DNA of 33,174 nt from a virus. Positions 8,315-17,150 of this stretch are shown here, piece after piece. The notes below the pieces were generated by a model, which worked only from the letters and a program-made list of their open reading frames with translations, was not told the origin of the DNA and did no database searches. The stretch covers positions 1 to 33,174 of IMG/VR virus record IMGVR_UViG_3300030060_004558. One strand, 5' to 3'. The position numbers were made by a program, and so were the translations under genes. Each line of letters starts with the position of its first letter. Within the stretch, counting starts at the first letter, position 1.

Positions 8315-8774
8315 TCTCGCCCTCTTCTTCTTTCATCAGGTCAACTAAGAAATCTTCTGCTTTCGATATTGAGACATCGGATTTAGTAGCAGGTTTTGAC
8401 TTAGTAAAGTCCAGGACAAGTCTTGCAGCACTGAGTCTTTCTCTAGTCTCTCCGGGAGTGCGTATTATTTCTACTGCACATTGGAGTGCTTCTTTGGCTG
8501 CATCATCTTCTGGTATATCAAATTTCTTTGTCATAATTTCTACTGCCTTTTTTGCTTCTTCTTTCGCTTGTTTTCGTAATGGCGCAATGGTTTCTTTAGT
8601 GTGGCCATCGGGAACACCTTTTGGTCTACCAGGGTTCTTTCTTTTCTTAGTAGACCATTCTTTTCTTAATGCTCTACCTTCTGGAGTAGACATTAATGTT
8701 GCGAAGTAGTTATTTTTAGGTGCTTTTTGTGGATGTATAGATTTCTTAGGTGCTTTTGCTCTAGTTTTTCTCAT
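8274..8774 (-). CDS. Terminase small subunit (putative)
   Basis: A 166-residue protein directly upstream of, and overlapping, the large terminase. The N-terminal 60 residues are strongly basic (KTRAKAPKKSIHPQKAPK, KKRKNPGRPKGVPDGH) and suit DNA binding. The middle is helical, with DDAAKEALQCAVEIIRTP and RERLSAARLVLDFTKSKPA, the last phrase being common in phage small terminases. The C-terminal 25 residues are acidic. The role would be recognition of the packaging site and control of the large subunit. No helix-turn-helix can be defined with certainty, so the call leans on context. Confidence 0.7.
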   Translation of the reverse strand: MRKTRAKAPKKSIHPQKAPKNNYFATLMSTPEGRALRKEWSTKKRKNPGRPKGVPDGHTKETIAPLRKQAKEEAKKAVEIMTKKFDIPEDDAAKEALQCAVEIIRTPGETRERLSAARLVLDFTKSKPATKSDVSISKAEDFLVDLMKEEEGENEEETQGSKEETT

Positions 8775-8783
8775 AGAGTGCTC

Positions 8784-11567
8784 CTATTGTGTTTTATTAC
8801 TTATTTTTAAATCAATAAACATTTGTATTTCAGGGGAATTTTTTACTGCTTTCCATTCAATATTTGGATAGAAAGAGTCAATCTTTAGTTTTTCATAGTT
8901 ATTTATTTCTACCCCATCATATCCAGCTGCTAATGCTTTTTTTGGATTCTTGTCTAACGATTCCCATATTTTTTTTCCTTCATCAGTTTTTATATCCAGA
9001 ATTGTAAAAGAACCATCAATTTCATATACGTTACCTTCAGGTAAATTACCTAACTCGCCTTTTGTAAATGATTTAGCTAGTAACGGATCAGTAGTTACAG
9101 AAATATGCGGCATGAATGTTCGTTTACTTGAAGAAATAGAAACTTCAGTTAAATTTCTATTTGGAGATCCATGATAAAGTTTTGTATATTTTTTTGCGCC
9201 TTTTGGCATACGAAGTTCTGTTTGATCTAGGTTTTTTAATTCTACTTCATTTTGTTTAGGAGTTACCTCGTTTTTTTTTACAGGTTCTATACTCGGTATA
9301 GGTTTTATTGTGGGATTATTAGCTTGTTGTGTGACAACACGATCAATATAAGGATCAACGAAAGTTACTATCAACTCTTCGTCAACATTGGCATCTGCTA
9401 AATCTTGTCTGATAGTAGATACTCTAGCTAATGGATCAATTCCTAAGTTTTCACCTAATTTATCAAGTGCACCTAATAATTTAACTTTTGCAATTGGAGG
9501 TATATCTTCTGTATTGACTGCTTCTTTTAGTGAATCTAAAAATTCTCTATTTTCTTGGATACCTCTTTGTATGTTTGCTTCAGCACCAGATACTTCTGCT
9601 GTAACACCTTTAGCAGCTAATGTTTTCTTGTCTCTAGCATTAGGATCTAGGTTAAATTGTTGCATTAAATCTGGTCTTTGGACATCTAAGAAGTTTCTTA
9701 AGTTGGGTATGATTGCATAACTGGCTATTCCATAACCATCGCCCATCATCAATGCGTTGAGTTCGTTGATAATAAATTTAGTACCATCCCCAACATTAGG
9801 ACTATCTAATGCTTCTTGAAGTATTACTTTAAATGCCTGAACATCTTCTACACCAAGTCCATCTTGAACAATAAATTGTGGATCATCTGGATTCGACATT
9901 TGTATGTTGTTGTCGTAGCTTTCTCTACGTGCTGCTTTTCTCGCTGCATCTCTTTCAGCTTTCTTTTTAGCTTGTGCTGCTTTCAGTATGTCTGCTTCAT
10001 CTGATTCTCTTTTAGCCTTGGCACGTAAAGATGGTGCAGTAGATTCCATCAATGTAGGTTTATTTTTGTTTTGCTCTACGTATCGTTTAACAATTGATCT
10101 ACGTCCAGTAAGAGCATCTACTGCTCTACCAGTACCTTGGACAGCAGCCATACCAACAGGAATCATTGGGTTGATGGAGCCTAAACCTATGGCACTTGTT
10201 GGTCTAACAACACTTTCTAAACCAGACATAATTGGGTTGTAGTTACCACTGTTACCAATAATACCAAAACGATCTGTGTATTGAGACAATCCACCTTTCA
10301 AGCCAGTATTAAAAATACCGGTTAACTCATTTAGTTCTAACATGATCTGCCTGGCTCTTTGGCCTTCAAAAGTATCTCCAGCAAGTTCTTCAAGTGCGGA
10401 AAACTCCTCGGAACCTACCATGCTTTTTACTTTGTTTTTACCTTGCCTAAATGCAGTGTCGGCTAAAACTTTATTCATAAGATTTTCATAACCATCTTTG
10501 TCGGTTACTTTGATCTTAGGTTTTAAATCATTTTTTATTTCTTTTAACTCACCTGTCAGTTGTTCATGTGCTACTTCAAGTGCTTGTTTGGCACCTTTTT
10601 TAGAATTTGGATTTACATTCTTGAGGTTGAAGTTATTGGCATTGGCGACTCTAGTTAATGTATTGGCAAAACTTGCTCTTGCTTGTGCATCTTCATTATT
10701 GGCTTCTTCTGGAGTTTGATTACGGACACCAGGTATCAAAGATGTTGTAGCAGTAACACCACCAGCAGCAGTACCACCAATAATACCTTCAGCTAATGCT
10801 TCTCTTTCGTCAATTTGTAGACCAACATTAGTTTGTGCTGTTGTCCCGGCTTGCTCGATAACACTTTGAGTTCCTTCAGTAAGTGTTTCTAGTATAGTTC
10901 TTCTTAAAATACCTGATGAACCTGGTGCAATTGTATTTAGAATACCGGAGCCAGTAGACGTGCCCATAGACCATTGCCAATCGTCCATGTTTGGCTCTTG
11001 TCGGCCCTGGTTCATGGCACGTTCTTTAGCTACTGGACCAAGTAATTGCATAGCTTCAAATATTGCTGGTCCAGCTAAACCACCTACAACAGCACCACCT
11101 GGTCCAGCTACCAAACCACCTGCTGTCGCACCTGCTGCACGACTTGCTAATGCACCGGCAAATTGTGGTGCTACTTCAACAGCAGCTTTAGGTAAATATC
11201 TCCAGGCAAAACTCCCATCTGGATCACCTTGGGTAAATTGTTGTGCTGCACTGACATAGTTTTCTGGTGATTGCATTGCACCTTGCAGTGCTTGTCCTGT
11301 ATCTTCTGCACCTAACATAGTTGCAGTAGTTCCAAGTCTTTCTAATGCAGTGTCAGCACCATATTGTAATGCACCAGTGAAGTTCTCGAATGGGCCACTA
11401 CCTTCTGGTAGAACTTCTTGTTGTTGTGGTTGGACTGCTGTGGGTCCTGGACCCATTTGTGATTCAGCTTTGAAGTATAATGCTTTTAGTTTTTTAGCTT
11501 TTTCTATATCTCCGGCTCTTTGTGCATCTACTGCTGCTTTTTTAATATCAGAAAGTGCTAATGCCAT
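8784..11567 (-). CDS. Large internal virion/ejection protein with C-terminal ADP-ribosyltransferase-like domain
   Basis: A 927-residue protein between the other virion genes and terminase. The N-terminus holds a coiled segment, then a Gly/Ala-rich hydrophobic stretch (residues about 130-185, including ATAGGLVAGPGGAVVGGLAG) suited to crossing a membrane. The middle is long, helical and charged, as in podovirus internal core proteins that are ejected with DNA. Residues about 795-905 resemble ADP-ribosyltransferases fused to phage ejected proteins: LYHGSPN (H799), SVTTDPLLAKSF, GNVYEIDGSFTILDI, AAGYDGVEINNYEKL (E887) and DSFYPN. This is the H...(Y/T)...E style layout, although the middle residue is uncertain. 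If active, it would modify host proteins from the first minute of infection. Activity is inferred. The ribosome-binding site is weak. Confidence 0.7.
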   Translation of the reverse strand: MALALSDIKKAAVDAQRAGDIEKAKKLKALYFKAESQMGPGPTAVQPQQQEVLPEGSGPFENFTGALQYGADTALERLGTTATMLGAEDTGQALQGAMQSPENYVSAAQQFTQGDPDGSFAWRYLPKAAVEVAPQFAGALASRAAGATAGGLVAGPGGAVVGGLAGPAIFEAMQLLGPVAKERAMNQGRQEPNMDDWQWSMGTSTGSGILNTIAPGSSGILRRTILETLTEGTQSVIEQAGTTAQTNVGLQIDEREALAEGIIGGTAAGGVTATTSLIPGVRNQTPEEANNEDAQARASFANTLTRVANANNFNLKNVNPNSKKGAKQALEVAHEQLTGELKEIKNDLKPKIKVTDKDGYENLMNKVLADTAFRQGKNKVKSMVGSEEFSALEELAGDTFEGQRARQIMLELNELTGIFNTGLKGGLSQYTDRFGIIGNSGNYNPIMSGLESVVRPTSAIGLGSINPMIPVGMAAVQGTGRAVDALTGRRSIVKRYVEQNKNKPTLMESTAPSLRAKAKRESDEADILKAAQAKKKAERDAARKAARRESYDNNIQMSNPDDPQFIVQDGLGVEDVQAFKVILQEALDSPNVGDGTKFIINELNALMMGDGYGIASYAIIPNLRNFLDVQRPDLMQQFNLDPNARDKKTLAAKGVTAEVSGAEANIQRGIQENREFLDSLKEAVNTEDIPPIAKVKLLGALDKLGENLGIDPLARVSTIRQDLADANVDEELIVTFVDPYIDRVVTQQANNPTIKPIPSIEPVKKNEVTPKQNEVELKNLDQTELRMPKGAKKYTKLYHGSPNRNLTEVSISSSKRTFMPHISVTTDPLLAKSFTKGELGNLPEGNVYEIDGSFTILDIKTDEGKKIWESLDKNPKKALAAGYDGVEINNYEKLKIDSFYPNIEWKAVKNSPEIQMFIDLKISNKTQ

Positions 11568-11582
11568 AAATGTTTTTACCAG

Positions 11583-12929
11583 TTAGTCGAGGATTATGTT
11601 ATTAAAATCTGCTTCAATATCTGCGGAGACATTGTTGTTTTGCATTGTATTGGTTGTAGGTGCTATTTCTTGTCCGTCAGCAGAATATTCAATACCAGTT
11701 TTAGGATCAACTCTGATATTGTTCTTCAATCGATAAACGATTCTACGTAAAACCTCACGTCTTCTTGTTATAAAGTCTATCCACACACCTTCTTGCATAT
11801 CCATAGTTGGAGAGTCTTCAGCGAATAAAGCCATTTCTTTATCTGAGATAGCACCTTTTGTATTTTTAGTGTTTTCTAGAATATTAGACACTCTCAATCT
11901 TTTTAGCTGTAGACGAATTGTTGCTCTGGCTCTGGCTTTATCATCATCAGTTCGTGGATCCCAAAAATTCTTCCAAGTTCCAGCAATTGGTCCAGTGATA
12001 TCTGTTGCACCTTCAAGACCAGTCAATGCAGTGTCCATCATTCTGATTTGATCTTCGTAACCACCTAGTTCAATGTTAAGGTCTGCTTGCTGCTGACCAG
12101 TTAGTAATCCTGACTTAGTCTGTCTATCAAGTTCATTTTGAATTTGCCGTTGCTCTTGTGCTCTCTCGTAATCTTGAATGCCACCATAAGCCTTTCCAGC
12201 AGCTTCCATTGCAGCTAAAGCACCTTGATCGGCTGCACCAACAATGGCACCACCAGTTCTAATCATCTTTTCTGCTGGTGTTAGCATTCCTGGATCAGCC
12301 TGGTTCATTCGAGACAACAACATTTCACCAAAAGACGTTCTATCTCTTTTTCTATCGGTATCGGCAGCTTCTTTCATACCAGGATCAATTTGGTTGTAAG
12401 CATTCATACCACGTGTCATTGCATCTTGTGCTTGCTGTTGTTGCATAGCCAAATAGTCTGCATGAGTAGCACCCGGATGAACGGTTCCATCAGGCATAGT
12501 ATGGGTAGGCATAGTAGACATTTGTTCAGTAGCCATTGCTGCATAATCTGGTGTTGCTTGTGCTTGTTTAGCTAATGCTGCTAAGTCTGCTGCTGAAATA
12601 CCGTTAGCACCCGGCATTTGGTTATTTGATGGGTTTTCTAACTGGTTTAATCGATTAACAACACTCGTAGGTAAAGGAGCACCACTATGACCTGTTCTAG
12701 TTCTCATATCTGGAACTCTTCGACCATCTGGACCTGTAGTAAATCGACCAGTAGGTGAGGTAATCATCGGTGTTGTAGTTATAACATTGTTAGGATCCAG
12801 GGCTGGCATTGAATTAATATCAAGTGGTGCTACTTGCCTGGCTCTTTCTTCGGCTATTCTCTCAGCTTCTAGCTGTGCTAGTGTTTTCATACCAAAGGGA
12901 TTTGCACCAAAGTTCATTATCATTGCCAT
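11583..12929 (-). CDS. Putative internal virion / ejection protein, 448 aa
   Basis: Function is not recognised from catalytic motifs. The first 200 residues are low in complexity, rich in Met, Ala, Gln, Pro and Thr, and probably disordered. A short Gly/Ala region (GGAIVGAADQGALAAMEAAG) lies near residue 225. The C-terminal half is helical and charged and contains TKGAISDKEMALFAEDSP followed by VWIDFITRRREVLRRIVYRL. Similar phrases occur in large podovirus virion proteins thought to enter the cell with the DNA. It sits between two other putative ejection proteins and overlaps its upstream neighbour by one base (TAATG), so the three form a set resembling T7 gp14-gp15-gp16 by position only. Confidence 0.65.
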   Translation of the reverse strand: MAMIMNFGANPFGMKTLAQLEAERIAEERARQVAPLDINSMPALDPNNVITTTPMITSPTGRFTTGPDGRRVPDMRTRTGHSGAPLPTSVVNRLNQLENPSNNQMPGANGISAADLAALAKQAQATPDYAAMATEQMSTMPTHTMPDGTVHPGATHADYLAMQQQQAQDAMTRGMNAYNQIDPGMKEAADTDRKRDRTSFGEMLLSRMNQADPGMLTPAEKMIRTGGAIVGAADQGALAAMEAAGKAYGGIQDYERAQEQRQIQNELDRQTKSGLLTGQQQADLNIELGGYEDQIRMMDTALTGLEGATDITGPIAGTWKNFWDPRTDDDKARARATIRLQLKRLRVSNILENTKNTKGAISDKEMALFAEDSPTMDMQEGVWIDFITRRREVLRRIVYRLKNNIRVDPKTGIEYSADGQEIAPTTNTMQNNNVSADIEADFNNIILD

Positions 12930-13969
12930 TAGCTGTACCCCAAATCTGAAATCTGACGTTCTATATCTGATATTCCTGGCTTACGCTGTGCACTACCAAA
13001 TAAATCTCCGTATTTACCATACATATCAGCAAATGCACCAAAGCCTTGCATAGCACCACCCAATGTAGCTGCACCAGTTGATACTGTTGGTGGTGTTATC
13101 GAAGGTGATGTGTAATCTGCCTGGCCCAATATGCCTTTTTGGAAATCTATCTGATTCCTAAGTCGCATATCACGATCTTCAGCATATCTTCTAGCTGAAT
13201 CATCGAGTAACGATTGGTCATAACTGCGATACATGTCACCTGGAGTGCCAATTAGTCGGCCCATGCTTCCAATAGCATCAATACCAGTCGCGTAACTGGC
13301 ACCAAGTCCTCTATTGGCAGCCAATGCTGTATCCATTGATTGTTGGTTCTGAGTTAAATATTGATTTCTAAGTTGGTCTTCAACTAATGCAGTAGTATCG
13401 GCTAATCGATCACCATAACCACGTTTAGCTAATGCTTCGGCAACACCGGCTCGTGAACTATTTACATTACCACTGGCACTGGCACCTAAATTGATACCAG
13501 GTAAGGTGCTTTCGGTTAGTCTTCTGGCACTGTCTCTCATGGCACGATCAATAAGTGGTTGTGAGTTACTGGCAGCAAAGTTTTGGGCATCCATAATTGG
13601 ATTACCAGACATACTCCTACCATAAATGTCAGCAAAGTTCTGAGCATAAGGTTGACTGGCACCCATAATATCTAATGCACCTTGTCTCCCGGCTAACCCG
13701 GCTTGGCCCAGGTAGTTCGCACCAAGTATTTGGTATGGATCTAACGGTGCAACAGTTTGTCCTGGATAGACACCTTGTTGATTTGCATACGCTAATGCAT
13801 CTTCTGCCTGGTCGTATGATCTTTGTATATAAGGTTTAGAAAAACGAAATGATTCGGCTGCTGTATCGGCTGCATACTTTTGTGCTGCTGCCTGTTTTTT
13901 GGCTGCATTCCTGGCAGTTATACCGCCTACTACTGCTGAACCAAGTGCAGCTACTACTGGCCATACCAT
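12929..13969 (-). CDS. Putative DNA ejection protein, 346 aa
   Basis: The first 17 residues are a hydrophobic helix (MVWPVVAALGSAVVGGI), followed by an Ala/Lys helix (ARNAAKKQAAAQKYAADTAA). This pattern is common in small podovirus ejection proteins with T7 gp14-like behaviour. The phrase YPGQTVAPLDPYQILGANYL and the Gly/Ala-rich centre with many short helices also recur in such proteins. The C-terminus has a Gly/Phe/Tyr-rich segment (AMQGFGAFADMYGKYGDLFG). It probably sits inside the virion and helps to extend the tail across the outer membrane. The start is well marked by AGGAG before ATACTATG. The family assignment is by pattern and context. Confidence 0.65.
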   Translation of the reverse strand: MVWPVVAALGSAVVGGITARNAAKKQAAAQKYAADTAAESFRFSKPYIQRSYDQAEDALAYANQQGVYPGQTVAPLDPYQILGANYLGQAGLAGRQGALDIMGASQPYAQNFADIYGRSMSGNPIMDAQNFAASNSQPLIDRAMRDSARRLTESTLPGINLGASASGNVNSSRAGVAEALAKRGYGDRLADTTALVEDQLRNQYLTQNQQSMDTALAANRGLGASYATGIDAIGSMGRLIGTPGDMYRSYDQSLLDDSARRYAEDRDMRLRNQIDFQKGILGQADYTSPSITPPTVSTGAATLGGAMQGFGAFADMYGKYGDLFGSAQRKPGISDIERQISDLGYS

Positions 13970-14018
13970 AGTATTACTCCTACTATTGTGATTGTTTAGT
14001 GATTAAGGTTCGCTCTTC

Positions 14019-14069
14019 TTACTTTTTCTTTTTCTTGGATTTACTTCTTTTTTTCTTACTGTAATGCAT
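14019..14069 (-). CDS. Lysine-rich micropeptide, 16 aa (tentative)
   Basis: An ATG at 14069 opens a 17-codon frame ending in TAA and encoding MHYSKKKRSKSKKKKK, with 10 Lys and one Arg in 16 residues. An AGGAAC ribosome-binding site lies about 10 bases upstream, inside the end of the preceding gene, whose stop codon is one base before this ATG. It fills an otherwise empty 100-base gap. A peptide this basic could bind DNA or RNA, or act as an internal counter-ion. It may also be chance in an A-rich stretch, since Lys codons are all A-rich. Confidence 0.4.
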   Translation of the reverse strand: MHYSKKKRSKSKKKKK

Positions 14070-14070
14070 T

Positions 14071-14364
14071 CTAATCAGTTCCTATTGGTTGATCTTCAGG
14101 TTGTCCGTCAGAATTTAAGTCTGTAATTTTTCTTTGATCATCAATGAAGTTATTTGGTTTAGTCCATTGGTCAGGAGATATAGAGTCATCAACAAATTGA
14201 ATAGGAAACCTGGCTTCAAAAGTTTCTGAAAAGATCATATCCAATAAATTCTGGTAAATGATCCTAAACTGGCTTTGAGTAGCCATCGGTATACCTAGTT
14301 TCATATGCTCTATACGATAACTGTCGTATGCGTGTTTCAATTGCTCTTCTGTATATAAAATCAT
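14071..14364 (-). CDS. Hypothetical tail-region protein, 97 aa
   Basis: The family is not recognised. I prefer the ATG at 14364 because it overlaps the stop codon of the upstream gene as ATGA; an earlier in-frame ATG at 14376 would add four residues (MGSS). The protein begins MILYTEEQLKHAYDSY. The N-terminal half looks helical, with TQSQFRIIYQNLLDMIF, and the C-terminal third is acidic and probably disordered (DLNSDGQPEDQPIGTD). There is no membrane segment. It lies within the nozzle and ejection gene cluster, so it is likely to be a virion or assembly protein. Confidence 0.7.
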   Translation of the reverse strand: MILYTEEQLKHAYDSYRIEHMKLGIPMATQSQFRIIYQNLLDMIFSETFEARFPIQFVDDSISPDQWTKPNNFIDDQRKITDLNSDGQPEDQPIGTD

Positions 14365-14639
14365 ACTGCTACCCATGCAGTTCCGTTATAAACTACAAGT
14401 CCTTGACTGTTATTACTGAGTGGATTCCAAGGTAAGACATTAAATCTAACCATGCCTCTTCTGGGATTGCTTGGTGCCTGGTCCGTAGCTTCAATATGGG
14501 CATCGGACATAGCAGTTAATATGTTTTCTAACCGTTGGAACTCACCTTCTAAGAATGATTTAAGACTCTCTTCTAACTGTGGAAATTGTCTCCGGGTATA
14601 TTTAGGTGTAACCAGGTCAGTTTTTTCAGATATAGCCAT
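14361..14639 (-). CDS. Small structural protein, 92 aa
   Basis: An N-terminal amphipathic helix (PQLEESLKSFLEGEFQRLEN) is followed by a beta-rich C-terminus, PRRGMVRFNVLPWNPL then QGLVVYNGTAWVAV. The closing 'GLVVYNGTAW' style is typical of small phage tail or fibre proteins with a beta-prism-like end. It starts 2 bases past the stop of the nozzle-like protein and overlaps the next gene by four bases. It is probably a minor tail component. No defined family is claimed. Confidence 0.7.
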   Translation of the reverse strand: MAISEKTDLVTPKYTRRQFPQLEESLKSFLEGEFQRLENILTAMSDAHIEATDQAPSNPRRGMVRFNVLPWNPLSNNSQGLVVYNGTAWVAV

Positions 14640-14640
14640 A

Positions 14641-16257
14641 TCATCTTCTTCCTGTAGTCATTAAATCTAAATCAAACCCTGTAAAAGCAAAATCTTTGTT
14701 GTCTGAGGTAGTCAATTTGTAAGACAAATATCTACCGGCTGCCCTAGAGTCCATTTTGTGATCTGATGAAGCATTAAAAGTTACGTTACTCTCATAGTTA
14801 GGCGAGTTGGCAATCAAATCGGCTGCACCGAAGTTAAACACAAAGTTTTTATCCTGGTTAGGTGTAGTCACTTGCGGATATATCTTACTGATAATTTTGT
14901 AGCCACTTACTGGCACAAGTTCATCCATGTCTATCCCGGTTCTCTCTGCAAATGGTGCTTTAGTAGCCTCAGTATCTATAGCAAACGATAGTGAACCCTG
15001 GTCAGCAGAATCTAATCCATAAAGTTTATCTGAGGTAATTCCATCGCTACTGTTGTTCTCACCGGCAAACAATGTGTGTCTATCGAAGTTGGCTTGTTGT
15101 GAGAAATACGAACCACCAATAACATTGTATGCAGTAGACGTATTGGCATAGGTGCCACTTGAGTTGACATTGGCAATCGTGCCACAAGTAACATTAGGTA
15201 AATCCATGAAGGACCAGGTGTTATTCTTATAGTTAAATACTGCTGCTCTATTGCAGCGATCACTGTCACTGAATGCCACCATATCGTCACCACTGGGGTA
15301 ACAAAAGTAAACCTCTTCTAAATCTGGAGACCAATGCACAAAACAACGGTCTATCTTTGAGTTGTCCAGACCACCAAAGATGTAATCTTTTGTTCTTTGA
15401 TCACATATTGATTCTCTGGAAGTGCCATCGTGAACATAGATATCATCATTACCAAATACATAATGTTTACTGTCTATTTCTACAACACAATTCTGATTGA
15501 TAATACCAATGTCACTAAAGACTTTACGGAAGTTAAATATCAATGCACCACCTACAAATTCCATTAGGTAAACATCAGTCTTAGAATAAAGAATAAAGAC
15601 AGTCCCCAATACTGCACCATCAATTAATGGAGTTTTAATCTGAATGAGATCATTGAACCCGGCACTTTTGGTTGCATCGGTAGCATCCCAGGATCCTGGT
15701 ATGGCATTTGCAGTCGTTATGTCTGACCATCTAACCCTGGAAGAATAATTGGTAGAACTCTCTGTCATATTTATGCCTAACAAAAAGTCACCGTATGACC
15801 TAAGAGACTTTGATCTCCAATTGGAATCCCAATTAGTCAAAGCTGCAAAGTTGGTTCCACCATTGGCTCTATAGGAAGGCACTTTGTCTTCTCTATTGAT
15901 ATAAATAATGTCTGCCAAAGTAGTAGACGTAAAAGGTAGGTCACTGGCACTCGTGGCACTTATGGAACCAGATCGATCTGTAAGGGAACCTGAAGAATAC
16001 TCATTGATGACGTAGGTATCACTGGCCACTATAACGGTGCTATGTCCTGACACTGGTTCTACACCATGCAGTAATCTTGGGTTTAAACTGAGTGAACCTA
16101 ATACGGTTCTAAAGATAGGAGATCGAGTGATACTCCCTTCATCGAATCTAACATTCTTAGCTCGACTGTATGCATTCGTTGGTAACGCACTAGGATCAAT
16201 GTCCGTTATAACACCAATGTCACCGAGTCCTCGGACCGGAAGTGTTTGTAGGGCCAT
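14641..16257 (-). CDS. Tail nozzle-like virion protein, 538 aa
   Basis: The protein is largely beta-strand in character, with repeated hydrophobic-polar alternation. The N-terminus (LPVRGLGDIGVITDIDPSAL, then AYSRAKNVRFDEGSITRSP) is the opening found in many podovirus structural proteins that describe 'Nvr...G.i.kR.g', analogous to the start of T7 gp12 nozzle. Phrases such as STVIVASDTYVINEY, LADIIYINREDKVPSY and HYVFGNDDIYVHDGTS suggest beta-propeller blades. It probably forms the lower tail tube below the adaptor. The evidence is the N-terminal pattern, size and neighbours. It could instead be another large tail protein. Confidence 0.6.
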   Translation of the reverse strand: MALQTLPVRGLGDIGVITDIDPSALPTNAYSRAKNVRFDEGSITRSPIFRTVLGSLSLNPRLLHGVEPVSGHSTVIVASDTYVINEYSSGSLTDRSGSISATSASDLPFTSTTLADIIYINREDKVPSYRANGGTNFAALTNWDSNWRSKSLRSYGDFLLGINMTESSTNYSSRVRWSDITTANAIPGSWDATDATKSAGFNDLIQIKTPLIDGAVLGTVFILYSKTDVYLMEFVGGALIFNFRKVFSDIGIINQNCVVEIDSKHYVFGNDDIYVHDGTSRESICDQRTKDYIFGGLDNSKIDRCFVHWSPDLEEVYFCYPSGDDMVAFSDSDRCNRAAVFNYKNNTWSFMDLPNVTCGTIANVNSSGTYANTSTAYNVIGGSYFSQQANFDRHTLFAGENNSSDGITSDKLYGLDSADQGSLSFAIDTEATKAPFAERTGIDMDELVPVSGYKIISKIYPQVTTPNQDKNFVFNFGAADLIANSPNYESNVTFNASSDHKMDSRAAGRYLSYKLTTSDNKDFAFTGFDLDLMTTGRR

Positions 16258-16259
16258 CG

Positions 16260-16853
16260 TTAGATGCTACCTGATGCAGTAATGTCACCAACAGTTGTCA
16301 TTACACCTGCTGATGTTAACTTAAATTTCGCAGTGCCATCGTATAAAAATCTTAGGTCAGTCCCTACTTGGTCAATAGTCCAGTTGCCTAAATCTAAGAC
16401 ACCAACATCTAATGTGCCATCCACATCGCCATTACCTGAGATGTCTAAAGTGGCTGCGTCTATTTCACCTGTAATCGTAATGTTACGACCACCAGTAATA
16501 TCTTTGTTGCTATCGGCTACTATTGCTTTTGAGGCAACTACAGTTCCGGCTGTTGATCCATCCAACAGGTTTAATTCGGAAGCGTTACTGGTGACTCCAT
16601 CAAGTATATTGAGTTCCGCAGCAGTAGACGTAACACCGTCCAGGATATTGAGTTCTGCTGTTGTAGACGTAACGCCATCCAACAAATTCAACTCTGTGTG
16701 AGTCGATGTGATTGCACCAGATACATTAGGGAACGTGGCTTTTACTGTGGACTTGATTAGACGTAAGTGATCGTCAGCTTGTGAGAGTGCATCGGTGGCT
16801 GCTGGGTTGGAAGCATTTAAGCTATCTATAAAACTGCCTGTCTCTAAGGCCAT
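16260..16853 (-). CDS. Tail fibre-like protein with LN(I/L)LDG repeats
   Basis: A 197-residue protein. Its N-terminus, with NPAATDALSQADDHLRLIKS then TVKATFPN, is the standard opening of many phage tail fibre and tail-assembly proteins. Residues 50-101 are four 13-residue repeats of the type STxAELNILDGVT. A beta-rich region follows, with repeated 'TLDISGNGDVDGTLDVGVLDLGNWTI' style turns, ending at VGDITASGSI. It lies two bases before the nozzle-like gene and follows the 54-residue gene. The whole is short for a receptor-binding fibre and has no evident C-terminal tip, so it may be a fibre base, a trimeric spacer or a remnant. Confidence 0.72.
   Translation of the reverse strand: MALETGSFIDSLNASNPAATDALSQADDHLRLIKSTVKATFPNVSGAITSTHTELNLLDGVTSTTAELNILDGVTSTAAELNILDGVTSNASELNLLDGSTAGTVVASKAIVADSNKDITGGRNITITGEIDAATLDISGNGDVDGTLDVGVLDLGNWTIDQVGTDLRFLYDGTAKFKLTSAGVMTTVGDITASGSI
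16551..16706 (-). repeat. Four tandem 39-nt coding repeats
   Basis: Each unit encodes 13 residues of the form S-(T/N)-x-x-E-L-N-(I/L)-L-D-G-(V/S)-T. Units 2 and 3 are closest at protein level; the DNA has drifted mostly at third positions, showing selection on the peptide. Such repeats are known to vary in number among related fibres. Confidence 0.85.
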
Positions 16854-16871
16854 TGTGTTACCTCGTAATGA

Positions 16872-17036
16872 TTATTTGGTGAACTCAAACCATAGGTTCC
16901 AGATTAACCAGGATAGTCTTATGGTATGGAGTTTGTTTTTGTTTTTGCCGAATCTGGAGATACCGATTTCTAACTCTGGGGTTACGTGGAAGTAACCATT
17001 GTCGAAGAAATCTTCTTCAAGTGTGATTTTGGGCAT
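16872..17036 (-). CDS. Small conserved-looking protein, 54 aa, first late gene
   Basis: An ATG at 17036 follows a strong CCAAGGAG ribosome-binding site by six bases and opens a 55-codon frame. The product begins MPKITLEEDFFDNGYFHVTP and continues with ELEIGISRF and a basic GKNKNKLHT segment. It ends in an aromatic-rich IRLSWLIWNLWFEFTK that could be amphipathic or membrane-touching. It lies 18 bases upstream of the fibre-like gene and is the first gene after the late promoter and long leader. No function is recognised. The acidic-then-Trp-rich design could suit a small membrane-active or virion protein, but this is speculation. Confidence 0.7.
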   Translation of the reverse strand: MPKITLEEDFFDNGYFHVTPELEIGISRFGKNKNKLHTIRLSWLIWNLWFEFTK

Positions 17037-17150
17037 AAGTGGCTCCTTGGGAAATTTTGGACTCTCTTTGACTGGATCACAACAACAACAACAAGCAAAA
17101 ACTCTTTAACTCTTTTTTGAAGTCAGCAAAGTGATTTGACCAGGTAGGCT

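Noticed and set aside
16264-16701. A 145-codon open frame on the plus strand
   Set aside because: It is the mirror of the repeat-rich tail fibre gene on the minus strand, with no ribosome-binding site; every supported gene here is on the minus strand.
17065-17095. (AAC)n run as a possible CRISPR or satellite repeat
   Set aside because: It is only about five triplets long with no spacers; it is noted as part of the leader.
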